Positions 24,918 to 32,484 of a DNA stretch of 64,000 bases are shown one piece after another. The stretch is from assembly GCF_011044155.1 (NCBI RefSeq), contig NZ_CP049056.1, positions 3,166,001 to 3,230,000 of the forward strand, written 5' to 3'. The first letter of the stretch is position 1. Each line of letters starts with the position of its first letter. This DNA is from Pikeienuella piscinae (GTDB lineage: Bacteria; Pseudomonadota; Alphaproteobacteria; Rhodobacterales; Rhodobacteraceae). The notes below the pieces were generated by a model. The model was not told the DNA's origin. It did not search any database and was given only the letters and a program-made list of their open reading frames with translations. A program made the translations under genes and the position numbers.

Positions 24918-25802
24918 TCACACAGGAATAGCTCGAAGCCCGTGAAGCCAGGCCACGAACGCGTCGACGCTTGGCGTTCGGTTCGACTTATGAGGTATGG
25001 CGAGGAAGTATCCGTAATTTTCAAGCTCGACGTCTGACAAGCGGAACAACGTGCCTTCGTCGATCTCCCGGGCCACCAAAGCGTCGTTCAAGGCGACGCC
25101 CTGACCATCAATCACGGCCTGCACCCGGACGTTCGGATCCGGAATGATCAAAGTGTCCATGCGGGTTTGCGGCGACAACCCTGCGGCACGAAACCAGTCG
25201 GACCAAGCGTTGCTGCCGTCATGATCGCGCAACAGGGTGAACCCTGAGAAAGCGGCTTCCAGCCCCATTCCCTGAACACGCTCCGCAGCTTCGGCATTGC
25301 CGGTCGGCGAGGCGGGGACCGCCATGAAAGGCTCGATTTCTACATCGTCCCATTGGCCATCGCCCCAGCGGATCGCCAGATCGACCCCTTGGCGCGCAAG
25401 GTCAAACAGCTGCGTCAATGGCTGGATCCGCAACTGTATTTGCGGATGCGCCTGCATGAAGGTCATCAAGCGCGGCGAAAGCCAGCGCGAGGCGAAATAG
25501 CTGGACATTCCCACCGTCAGCGTTTGTGGGTGAGGTTCGCGGAAGGTGGCTATCTCCTCTTCGATGGCGTGAAAATGCGGGCGCGCCTTGGTCAGCAGAT
25601 TCTGCCCCGCCGCGGTCAACACCACGCCGCGCGGATTACGTTCAAAGACGGCGACACCCAGATCCGTCTCAAGCGTCTTGATCTGATAGCTGACGGCGCC
25701 CTTGGTCATGTTCAGCGCCCGGGCCGCCTCTGTCAGGCTTCCATGCTGCGCGGCCTCGACAAAAAGGCGCAAGGTATCGAGGTGTTTGAAGGGAATAGCC
25801 AT
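24918..25802 (-). CDS. LysR-family transcriptional regulator, GcvA-like
   Basis: 294 residues. The N-terminal winged HTH (LRLFVEAAQHGSLTEAARALNMTKGAVSYQIKTLE) and VFERNPRGVVLTAAG wing are typical; the effector domain runs from ~90 and includes the GcvA-like VDLAIRWGDGQW. Divergent from the MttB-family gene with only 52 bp between starts, so it very likely controls that gene and possibly itself. Inducer unknown. Confidence 0.9.
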   Translation of the reverse strand: MAIPFKHLDTLRLFVEAAQHGSLTEAARALNMTKGAVSYQIKTLETDLGVAVFERNPRGVVLTAAGQNLLTKARPHFHAIEEEIATFREPHPQTLTVGMSSYFASRWLSPRLMTFMQAHPQIQLRIQPLTQLFDLARQGVDLAIRWGDGQWDDVEIEPFMAVPASPTGNAEAAERVQGMGLEAAFSGFTLLRDHDGSNAWSDWFRAAGLSPQTRMDTLIIPDPNVRVQAVIDGQGVALNDALVAREIDEGTLFRLSDVELENYGYFLAIPHKSNRTPSVDAFVAWLHGLRAIPV

Positions 25803-25854
25803 GAGTCGAGTATAAATTCCTTGAACGCTGCGTATAGAAAAAATCGATTGGATT

Positions 25855-27459
25855 GTGAAGCGTCAGCTTCAAGATCCACCCACAATGCACAGTTTGCGAG
25901 GGCCCGGGTTGGAAAATCTGGACATTTCAGTTCAGCCTCGTTCGCGCTGCGCCTCGCGGCGCGGACGGGCCGCGAGGCAATCGGTCGACACACCGGTCAT
26001 TGCGCCACGCTCGCGCAAAATTCCCGCATACGCCTTGCTGCCGGATGACGTACTGGCGGCGATTGAGGATCAGGCTGACTGGATTCTCGCGACGATAGGC
26101 GTAGAATTTCGCGGTGACCAAACCGCGCTCGACCTTTTCGCGGCGGCGGGGGCGGTGGTCGAAGGCGAGCGGGTCAGATTTGCGCCCGGCCTGGCGCGGC
26201 GACTGTGCGCCACCGCCCCGGCCGAGTTCAAGCTGCACGCCCGCGATCCGGCGAACACTGTCACGCTGGGCGGTGACAATATTGTTCTGATGCCCGGCTA
26301 TGGATCCCCCTTTGTCAGCGATCTGGAACGGGGTCGTCGTTATTCCACGCTCGAAGATTTCCAGAACTTCGTGAAGCTGGCCTACAGCAGCCCCTGGCTG
26401 CACCACTCTGGCGGCACAGTCTGCGAGCCGACGGATATTCCGGTCAACAAACGGCATCTGGATATGGTGCTGGCGCATCTGACGCTGTCCAGCAAACCGT
26501 TCATGGGGGGCGTCACCTCGCCCTCACGCGCGCAAGACAGCATCGACATGGCCCGTATCGTCTTCGGCGCGGCGTTCATGAAGAATAACGCGGTCATGCA
26601 AGGCAACATCAACGCCAACTCTCCGCTGATCTATGATGAGGCGATGTCGGGCGCGTTGCGGGTTTATGCGGCGGCGAACCAATGCGTTTGCGTGTCACCT
26701 GCGATCTTCGCCGGGGCGATGGGGCCGCTGCCGCCCGCCGCCGTGGCCGCACAAACGCTGGCAGAGGGCATGGTCGGAATCGCGCTGGCGCAACTGGTGC
26801 GACCCGGCTGCCCGGTGGTCTTTGGCAGCTTTCATTCCACGATGAACCTGAAATCCGGTGCGCTGACCTTTGGTTCGCCCGAGGCCAATCTGGTGACGAT
26901 GGCGCTGTCGCAACTGGGGCGACGGCTTGGGCTGCCGGTGCGATCGGGCGGCGGGCAGATCACCGCCTCGAACGCTGCGGATGGTCAGGCGATGCAGGAC
27001 AGCACCGGCGCGATGTGGTCGACACTGCTGTCGGGCGCCCATCAGGTCTGGCATGCGGCCGGCTGGCTTGAGGGCGGGTTGGTGATGTCTTACGAGAAAT
27101 TCATCATGGATCTGGACCATTGCGGCGCGATGCTGACCTTGCTGCAAGGCTTTGGCGCCGATGCCGAAACCTTGGGCCGCGAAGCCTATCTTGAAACCGG
27201 CCCGGGGCAGAATTTTCTGTCGACCCAGCACACCCTGCGCCACTACGCCACCGCGAATTATCAGCCCGAAATCCGCGAAGCGGGCCCTTATGAAACATGG
27301 GTCGAAAAGGGCTCTCCGACCCTGGATCAGCGCGCGGAACCACGCTGGAAACAGATGCTGACGGCCTATCGGCCCCCGCCGATAGACCCTGCAATCCTCG
27401 CCGCGCTGCAAGACTTCGTCGCGGCGCGCAAATCCTCAATGCCGGACGAATGGTACTGA
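25855..27459 (+). CDS. MttB-family (COG5598) methyltransferase, non-pyrrolysine
   Basis: 534 residues from ATG 25855 (ATG 25885 also possible). The core PGYGSPFVSDLERGRRYSTLEDFQNFVKLAYSS, HHSGGTVCEPTD, KPFMGGVTSP and GGGQITASNAADGQAMQDS is characteristic of trimethylamine methyltransferase MttB relatives. There is no in-frame amber codon, so it belongs to the large non-Pyl branch, whose studied members demethylate glycine betaine or related quaternary amines with a corrinoid protein. A GcvT-like gene follows within 40 bp, fitting one-carbon transfer from methylamines to folate. No corrinoid protein gene is in the window. Confidence 0.85.
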   Translation: MKRQLQDPPTMHSLRGPGLENLDISVQPRSRCASRRGRAARQSVDTPVIAPRSRKIPAYALLPDDVLAAIEDQADWILATIGVEFRGDQTALDLFAAAGAVVEGERVRFAPGLARRLCATAPAEFKLHARDPANTVTLGGDNIVLMPGYGSPFVSDLERGRRYSTLEDFQNFVKLAYSSPWLHHSGGTVCEPTDIPVNKRHLDMVLAHLTLSSKPFMGGVTSPSRAQDSIDMARIVFGAAFMKNNAVMQGNINANSPLIYDEAMSGALRVYAAANQCVCVSPAIFAGAMGPLPPAAVAAQTLAEGMVGIALAQLVRPGCPVVFGSFHSTMNLKSGALTFGSPEANLVTMALSQLGRRLGLPVRSGGGQITASNAADGQAMQDSTGAMWSTLLSGAHQVWHAAGWLEGGLVMSYEKFIMDLDHCGAMLTLLQGFGADAETLGREAYLETGPGQNFLSTQHTLRHYATANYQPEIREAGPYETWVEKGSPTLDQRAEPRWKQMLTAYRPPPIDPAILAALQDFVAARKSSMPDEWY

Positions 27460-27498
27460 AGTGACCTGCCGTTTCGCGAACAACTGTGGAGACCTCAG

Positions 27499-27879
27499 AT
27501 GACCGCACCGCTCAGCCGCACCTCGGCGCTTGCCTCTCGTCATACTGCCCTTGGCTCCGATCTTGAGGACTGGAATGGCATGGGCACGGCGTGGAGTTAC
27601 GCTACCGACCCCGATGCCGAACATGACGCGGTGCGCGAACGGGCCGGCATGTTTGACATGTCGCCGCTGAAGAAGGTCTTCGTGCGCGGGCCGGACGCCG
27701 CCGCCACGCTGGACCATCTGACCACGCGCGACATCAGCAAGATCGCCTCCGGGTCGGCGGCCTATCTCTGCGTGCTGACCGACGCGGGAGGGATGGCGGA
27801 CGATGCGATCGTTTCCAACAATGGTGGCGATGAATGGATGATCGTGCATGGCTCGGGCGACACGATGAACACCGATCTG
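27499..27879 (+). pseudogene. GcvT-like aminomethyltransferase, truncated
   Basis: About 127 residues with the GcvT folate-domain start: DLEDWNGMGTAWSY, HDAVRERAGMFDMSPLKKVFVRGPDA and LDHLTTRDISKIASGSAAY. Normal members have 360-400 residues. At about residue 127 the sequence passes in frame into an IS3 transposase remnant (LGSKFTSFV-stop). The folate-binding C-terminal half is missing, so activity is unlikely. Its start 39 bp after the MttB-family gene suggests they were once one operon. Confidence 0.82.
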
Positions 27880-28182
27880 GGCTCGAAGTTCACATCTTTC
27901 GTCTGAACCGGCCGGAGGAAACGCATCGGCGCCCGGATCTCGAGGGACGGCAAGGAACGCCGCCTCGACAACATCTTCATCGAGCGCCTTTGACGGCCCC
28001 CGAATTACGAGTGGGTCTATCTGCACGTCTGGGCGACCGGCTCGCAGGCCAATGCCAGCGGCGGTCGATGGATCGCCTTCTACAATCACCGGCAGCCCCT
28101 CGCCGCCCATGATGGACAGCCGCCCGCCATGGTCTGCTTCACCTGGGTCGAAACTGACAAGCAGGGGCGGAGGGTAGCATGA
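27880..28182 (+). pseudogene. IS3-family OrfB C-terminal remnant
   Basis: One frame reads LGSKFTSFV-stop-TGRRKRIGARISRDGKERRLDNIFIERL-stop, then NYEWVYLHVW and GGRWIAFYNHRQPL up to a stop at 28180-28182. This corresponds to the GSQFTS...DNIFIERLWRSLKYE...FYN end of IS3-family integrase-type transposases. Two internal stops show decay. The 28183-28367 stretch after it shows no recognised feature. Confidence 0.8.
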
Positions 28183-28367
28183 ATCGCGTCGAAAGCTGTC
28201 CGAGGATCAGTGAGTAGTTCAGTCGCTGGCGTTGCAGATCACAGCGAAGGCCTTCATGTTAGGTCCAGATAATCCGCCCCTCGTCGATATCGCGTCGAAC
28301 TGAGAAGCGTACTGGCGCGGATCGCTCTAATCGAAGAGGGCGTTTTCGCACCAAAACGGATGGCGCA

Positions 28368-29033
28368 ATGAACATCGGCGATTGGACAGAGCGGTTTCAG
28401 GGAACCAGATCGTTGCCGCGCGCAGTGCGGGATCGGCTGCTGAAGGTGGCGAAGGCGCGGCGCTATTCCAAGGGTGATGAGGTGTTCGGCCCCCATAATG
28501 TGCCGGACAGCCTGCTGTTTCTGTTCGAAGGGACGATCCGGGTCTCTCAAACTTCGGGGAATGGGCGGGACATCGTGCTTTATCGCGTCGACGCGGGTGA
28601 AAGCTGCGTCCTGACCACCGCCTGCATGTTGGCGGAAGAGGCCTATAACGCGGAGGGCGTGGCGGAGACGAGAATCATCGCCATCTTGCTGCCGAAGCTT
28701 GAGTTCGACTGCCTTGTCGCTGAAGAACCCGCATTTCGCAGTTTCGTCTTCGCAGCCTATTCACGGCGTCTGATCGATCTTCTGCGCGTGGTCGACGATG
28801 TCGCCTTCGGACGGATCGACGTGCGTCTCGCTGACCGACTTCTGACCCTCGCTGGCGGTGACAAGGAGATCGCCGCTACCCACGCGCAGATCGCGAGCGA
28901 ACTTGGGACGGCGCGCGAAGTCATCTCGCGTGTTCTGCACGACTTTCAGAAACGCGGGTTCGTCGCCCAATCTCGCGGACGTATAGCCGTGATCGACAAG
29001 CCAGCCCTGCGCGCGCTGGCCGAAAGCGACTGA
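28368..29033 (+). CDS. Crp/Fnr-family transcriptional regulator
   Basis: 221 residues. A cyclic-nucleotide-type beta roll spans ~25-115 (KGDEVFGPHN, SLLFLFEGTIRVSQ); the C-terminal HTH is THAQIASELGTAREVISRVLHDFQKRGFV. It lacks the N-terminal cysteine cluster of true FNR but has Cys80 and Cys86 in ESCVLTTACM, plus Cys115. The genes downstream handle reduced sulfur, so a thiol-based or persulfide-responsive role for these cysteines is plausible but unproven. A perfect dyad 27 bp past its stop lies in the promoter region of the next operon. Confidence 0.9.
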   Translation: MNIGDWTERFQGTRSLPRAVRDRLLKVAKARRYSKGDEVFGPHNVPDSLLFLFEGTIRVSQTSGNGRDIVLYRVDAGESCVLTTACMLAEEAYNAEGVAETRIIAILLPKLEFDCLVAEEPAFRSFVFAAYSRRLIDLLRVVDDVAFGRIDVRLADRLLTLAGGDKEIAATHAQIASELGTAREVISRVLHDFQKRGFVAQSRGRIAVIDKPALRALAESD

Positions 29034-29059
29034 CGATCGCAGGGAAACATCCTTGATAG

Positions 29060-29072
29060 GTGACAATGTCAC
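29060..29072. promoter_or_regulatory. Dyad GTGACA-A-TGTCAC, candidate operator
   Basis: Perfect 6-bp arms with one central base, 58 bp before the DUF2892 gene. It lies in the only intergenic gap between the Crp/Fnr gene and the sulfur operon. TGTCA-type half sites are reminiscent of Crp-family boxes, but the spacing is shorter than the classical TTGAT-N4-ATCAA. Confidence 0.45.
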
Positions 29073-29129
29073 TGAAGCTGCGATCCAAGACTCCTATCTA
29101 GTGATGAGCTTTCAAGTCGGGAGAACATC

Positions 29130-29345
29130 ATGACGCCGAATGTCGGAACCATCGACCGCATCCTGCGCGCCGTCGTCGGCGCACTCTTGCTCTACCTCGC
29201 CTTCTTCAGTGGCCTTCCGCTATTCGCCGCGCCGCTCATCGCGTACGGAGCGGCCGCGATCGCAGTCATCCTGCTGGCGACCTCGGTGCTAAGAGTGTGC
29301 CCGCTCTATTCCATCTTCGGCTTCAAGACTTGCCACGTGGCCTGA
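29130..29345 (+). CDS. DUF2892 small membrane protein
   Basis: 71 residues: MTPNVGTIDRILRAVVGALLLYLAFF, a second hydrophobic helix, then RVCPLYSIFGFKTC, the standard DUF2892 pattern (two helices and a CPLY...G...C end). In many bacteria this domain accompanies rhodanese or YeeE/YedE genes in sulfide metabolism. First gene of the operon; the next starts 1 bp after its stop (TGAGATG). Function of the domain itself is not established. Confidence 0.85.
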   Translation: MTPNVGTIDRILRAVVGALLLYLAFFSGLPLFAAPLIAYGAAAIAVILLATSVLRVCPLYSIFGFKTCHVA

Positions 29346-29346
29346 G

Positions 29347-29778
29347 ATGGAGACCGCTTTTACTCCTATCGGCTCGCTTGGCGGCGGCCTCCTCGTCGGT
29401 CTCGGCGCCGTGCTTCTCATGCTCGGGCTGGGGCGGATATTCGGCGCGACCGGCGTTCTCTCCGGTGTCGTCTTCGTCGAGGATCGGGCGGAGATGCGGT
29501 GGCGGCTCGCGCTGATCGCGGGAATGATTCTCGCGCCGGGCCTGATCTTCCTCATCACCGGTGCGATGCCGACGCTCTCGCTGCCCGTCAGCCCGGCGAT
29601 GGTCGTGATCGGCGGTGTCATCGTCGGGCTTGGCGCCAGCCTCGGGTCCGGCTGCACGTCGGGGCACGGGGTGTGCGGGCTCTCGCGCCTGTCCGTCCGC
29701 TCGCTCGTGGCTGTGCCCACCTTCATGGCGACCGCCGCGATCACGGTCTTCCTGATCCGTCACGTTTTCGGAGGCTGA
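29347..29778 (+). CDS. YeeE/YedE-family transporter half, first subunit
   Basis: 143 residues with about four hydrophobic helices and the signature GLGASLGSGCTSGHGVCGLSR, where the two cysteines lie in the proposed sulfur-relay path of TsuA/YeeE proteins. Full-length family members carry two such halves; here they are split into two genes, as in the pmpA/pmpB arrangement. It should move thiosulfate or another sulfane-sulfur species across the inner membrane with the next product. Confidence 0.88.
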   Translation: METAFTPIGSLGGGLLVGLGAVLLMLGLGRIFGATGVLSGVVFVEDRAEMRWRLALIAGMILAPGLIFLITGAMPTLSLPVSPAMVVIGGVIVGLGASLGSGCTSGHGVCGLSRLSVRSLVAVPTFMATAAITVFLIRHVFGG

Positions 29779-29782
29779 AGCG

Positions 29783-30211
29783 ATGAAACTCGTCTTTGCA
29801 CTTCTGACCGGCCTCGTCTTTGGCGCCGGCATCGCGATTTCGGGGATAATGGACCCGGCGAAGGTCCTGAACTTCTTCGACGTTGCGGGCGCATGGGATC
29901 CCAGTCTGGCCTTCGTGATGGGCGGTGCGGTGGTGGTCACGTTCGTCGGCTATCGCCTGGTGTGGCGACGCCAGAGCCCGCTGTTCGGCGGTCGCTTTCA
30001 GTTGCCCACCTCCACCGCCATTGACGGTCGGCTGGTCGGTGGTTCGGCGCTGTTCGGCATCGGCTGGGGCATCGCGGGATTCTGTCCCGGAGCGGCCATC
30101 CCTGCGCTCGGCACAGGTCGCTGGGAAGTGGCGCTGTTCCTGCTCGCCGTTATCGCCGGTTTCTCTTTGCGCCGGCTGCTGCCATCCGTGCTTTCCAAGG
30201 CCGCCACATAG
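29783..30211 (+). CDS. YeeE/YedE-family transporter half, second subunit
   Basis: 142 residues, membrane helices throughout, beginning FALLTGLVFGAGIAISGIMDPAKVLNFFD and with GIGWGIAGFCPGAAIPAL, the second-half counterpart of the GCTSGHG motif with its single Cys. Starts 4 bp after the first half. The pair probably forms the sulfur-compound channel serving the persulfide dioxygenase-like enzyme encoded next. Confidence 0.88.
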   Translation: MKLVFALLTGLVFGAGIAISGIMDPAKVLNFFDVAGAWDPSLAFVMGGAVVVTFVGYRLVWRRQSPLFGGRFQLPTSTAIDGRLVGGSALFGIGWGIAGFCPGAAIPALGTGRWEVALFLLAVIAGFSLRRLLPSVLSKAAT

Positions 30212-30239
30212 CTCAAATTTTGCTTTCGGAGGATATGCG

Positions 30240-31124
30240 ATGACCGCCTACCCCGTGAACATGGATGTGAAACCCGATGTTCAGGCCTTCTTCGACGAGG
30301 CCACCAACACCATCAGCTATATCGTCAAGGACCCCGCCTCGAACGCCTGCGCCGTCGTCGACAGCGTAATGGACATCGACTATGCGGCGGGCCGCATCAC
30401 CTACGACCATGCCGACGAATTGATCCGCCAGATCGAGACGCAAGGCCTGGATCTGGAGTGGATCATCGAGACCCATGTGCATGCCGATCATCTGAGCGCG
30501 GCGCCCTACATCCAGCAAGAGTTGGGCGGCAAGATCGGTATCGGCTCGAAGATCATGGTGGTGCAGGAAACATTCGGCAAAGTCTTCAACGAAGGCGCCG
30601 AGTTCCAGCGTGACGGAAGCCAATTCGACCGATTGTTCGAGGACGGCGACACCTACATGATCGGCGCCATGCAGGCCTTCGCCATGCACACTCCGGGCCA
30701 CACCCCCGCCTGCATGGTGCACGTCATGGGCGATGCGGCCTTTGTCGGCGACACGCTGTTCATGCCCGATGGCGGTTCGGCGCGCGCGGATTTTCCCGGC
30801 GGTGACGCTGGCGTTTTGTACGACAGCATCCAGAAGGTGCTGAGCCTGCCCGACGAGATGCGGCTCTTCATGTGCCACGACTACGGGCCCAATGGCCGTG
30901 ACATTCAGTGGGAAACCACCGTGGGCGACGAGAAGGCGCACAACATCCATGTCGGCAATGGCAAGACGAAGGAAGATTTCGTAAAGTTCCGCACCGAGCG
31001 TGATGCGCAACTGGCCATGCCCCGACTGATCATTCCGTCGCTTCAGGTCAACATGCGCGCGGGCGCCGTGCCAACCGACAAGGATGGCAACCCGATGCTC
31101 AAGGTGCCCGTGAACGGCCTTTGA
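30240..31124 (+). CDS. Persulfide dioxygenase-like metallo-beta-lactamase-fold hydrolase (Blh/ETHE1 type)
   Basis: 294 residues from ATG 30240 with GGAGGATATGCG upstream. Metal ligands: THVHADH (His79, His81, Asp83, His84), His154 in HTPGHTP, Asp171 in FVGDTLF and CHDY later. The ADFPGGDA and NIHVGNG stretches are typical of Blh-type persulfide dioxygenases. It would oxidise glutathione persulfide to sulfite. Unlike some homologues it has no fused rhodanese domain. Located after the YeeE/YedE pair, as in sulfide-detoxification operons of alphaproteobacteria. Confidence 0.87.
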   Translation: MTAYPVNMDVKPDVQAFFDEATNTISYIVKDPASNACAVVDSVMDIDYAAGRITYDHADELIRQIETQGLDLEWIIETHVHADHLSAAPYIQQELGGKIGIGSKIMVVQETFGKVFNEGAEFQRDGSQFDRLFEDGDTYMIGAMQAFAMHTPGHTPACMVHVMGDAAFVGDTLFMPDGGSARADFPGGDAGVLYDSIQKVLSLPDEMRLFMCHDYGPNGRDIQWETTVGDEKAHNIHVGNGKTKEDFVKFRTERDAQLAMPRLIIPSLQVNMRAGAVPTDKDGNPMLKVPVNGL

Positions 31125-31153
31125 AGCCGAGCCAACAATGAAGGAGACGTAAC

Positions 31154-31648
31154 ATGTCGAATGCAAAGACGCTCGAGAACCTTAACAAGGCGCTCCAGAT
31201 GGAAATGACGGCGTCGCACCAATACCAACTCCACGCCCATGTGCTGGACGATTGGGGCCTGGACAAACTCGCCGCCCAGATGCGCGAAGAGCAGGCGGAG
31301 GAAATCGTCCATTCCGATCGCTTCATGGAGCGTGTTCTGTTCCTCGGGGGCGATCCGGTGATCGCCTTCGCCAACACTCCGAAGCGGGCCGGCTCGCTCG
31401 TGGAGATGTTCCAGTCTGACTTGGCGGATGAGAAAGAGGCCGTCGCCTTTTACAGCCAGTCAGCCAAGGACGCTGACGCCGAGAATGATCTGGGCTCGCG
31501 CAAGCTCTTCGAGGAAATCGCGCTGGATGAAGAGGGGCACAAGGCGTGGTTGGAGATGCAGCTCGGACTGATCGAACGCATCGGAGAAAGCGCCTATAGC
31601 GCCAAGCAGGTCACGTTTGGCTCAGCGGCCGGCGACAGCGACGCCTGA
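31154..31648 (+). CDS. bfr: Bacterioferritin-like ferritin, haem ligand absent
   Basis: 164 residues, four-helix ferritin fold. Aligned by eye with E. coli bacterioferritin, ferroxidase residues are kept: Glu in QMEMTASHQY, Glu and His in EEIVHSDRF, Glu in SDLADEKEA, and DEEGH. The haem-binding Met52 position (normally DEMKHAD) is Ile here (EEIVHSD), so this protein probably stores iron without the usual inter-subunit haem. It follows the sulfur operon by 29 bp with AAGGAG upstream and may be cotranscribed. Confidence 0.82.
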   Translation: MSNAKTLENLNKALQMEMTASHQYQLHAHVLDDWGLDKLAAQMREEQAEEIVHSDRFMERVLFLGGDPVIAFANTPKRAGSLVEMFQSDLADEKEAVAFYSQSAKDADAENDLGSRKLFEEIALDEEGHKAWLEMQLGLIERIGESAYSAKQVTFGSAAGDSDA

Positions 31649-32025
31649 CGCGTCACAATCGGCCAAAATCGGACGTGAGGGCCGGCGACGCTCTGGTCCT
31701 TCCACCAGAGAAGAAACGACCGACGGCGGGGGTTCTGGCCCGGACCCAGGCCGCCGGTCATGATCTGAACGGCGTCGCCCGCCGGATCGCCAATGGTGGC
31801 GAGACCCCGGCCGATACCGGGAACGCGCATTTCGCGGTTGTGATCGTCGGCGCGGGCGGGCTCGCCGCGCGCCTGTTAGCGCATTTGCGCTTTAATAGAT
31901 GGTCATTCGACTATGCGGGACGCCCCCACCGCCATTTGCGCCGCGCTCGCCCTTTTTCGGGGCGGGGGTGCGCAAACGGAGCCGTCCTCTCATATCTGCA
32001 CCGAAAGGCGCGTAGGCGTCGAAGT
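31649..32025. other. Intergenic stretch between convergent operons
   Basis: About 380 bp where the plus-strand sulfur operon and the minus-strand acyl-CoA operon meet. No credible gene was recognised; a short GC-rich inverted segment around 31950-31970 (CGCCC...GGGCG) might contribute to termination but is weak. Confidence 0.3.
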
Positions 32026-32484
32026 TCACAAAGCGATGCCGGCGCGTGTCTGGATCAGAACGTCAGAACTGCCGCTCTGGAAGCGGTTGCCTTCCTGGTC
32101 GAGAAGCTCGAACTTCCGGCCCAGCTTTCCAGTGCGACCGGAGCGGCCCATGGATTTTCCGGTGATCGTCAGTCGCAGATGGAGGGTCGTGTTGACAAGG
32201 ATCGGCTTCTCGAACTTCCAGTCCTCGATGCCGGTCATCGCCACCACGCTGTCGTCGAAGATGCCCATGGCGTGGATGAAGCCGAAGCAGATCGCGATGC
32301 CGAGGGGGCCGTGCACGATGCGCTCGCCGAAAGGCGTGCCAGCCGCGTAGGCCGCATCGTTGTGGATCTTGTTCCAGTCCCCGGAAACCATAGAGAAGAA
32401 GGTCAGATCCGACTCCGTGATCGTCCGGCCGCTGCTTTCGAACACCTGCCCGGGCTCAAAATCCTCATAATACATGCTTTTCAT
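32026..32484 (-). CDS. MaoC-family (R)-hydratase
   Basis: 152 residues, single hot-dog domain. The hydratase motif GDWNKIHNDAAYAAGTPFGERIVHG holds the Asn/His catalytic positions of MaoC-type enzymes. It hydrates trans-2-enoyl-CoA or a related thioester. Last gene of the long minus-strand operon; its start overlaps the acyl-CoA ligase stop by ATGA. With ligase, dehydrogenase and enoyl-CoA hydratase genes nearby it fits breakdown of an imported carboxylic acid. Confidence 0.88.
   Translation of the reverse strand: MKSMYYEDFEPGQVFESSGRTITESDLTFFSMVSGDWNKIHNDAAYAAGTPFGERIVHGPLGIAICFGFIHAMGIFDDSVVAMTGIEDWKFEKPILVNTTLHLRLTITGKSMGRSGRTGKLGRKFELLDQEGNRFQSGSSDVLIQTRAGIAL

Noticed and set aside
28368-29033. 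Oxygen-sensing FNR with an iron-sulfur cluster
   Set aside because: The N-terminal cysteine cluster is absent; only a Cys80/Cys86 pair and Cys115 are found, so it is called only a Crp/Fnr-family regulator.
31950-31975. Rho-independent terminator between the bacterioferritin and MaoC genes
   Set aside because: Stem of only about 5 bp and no T-run after it on either strand.
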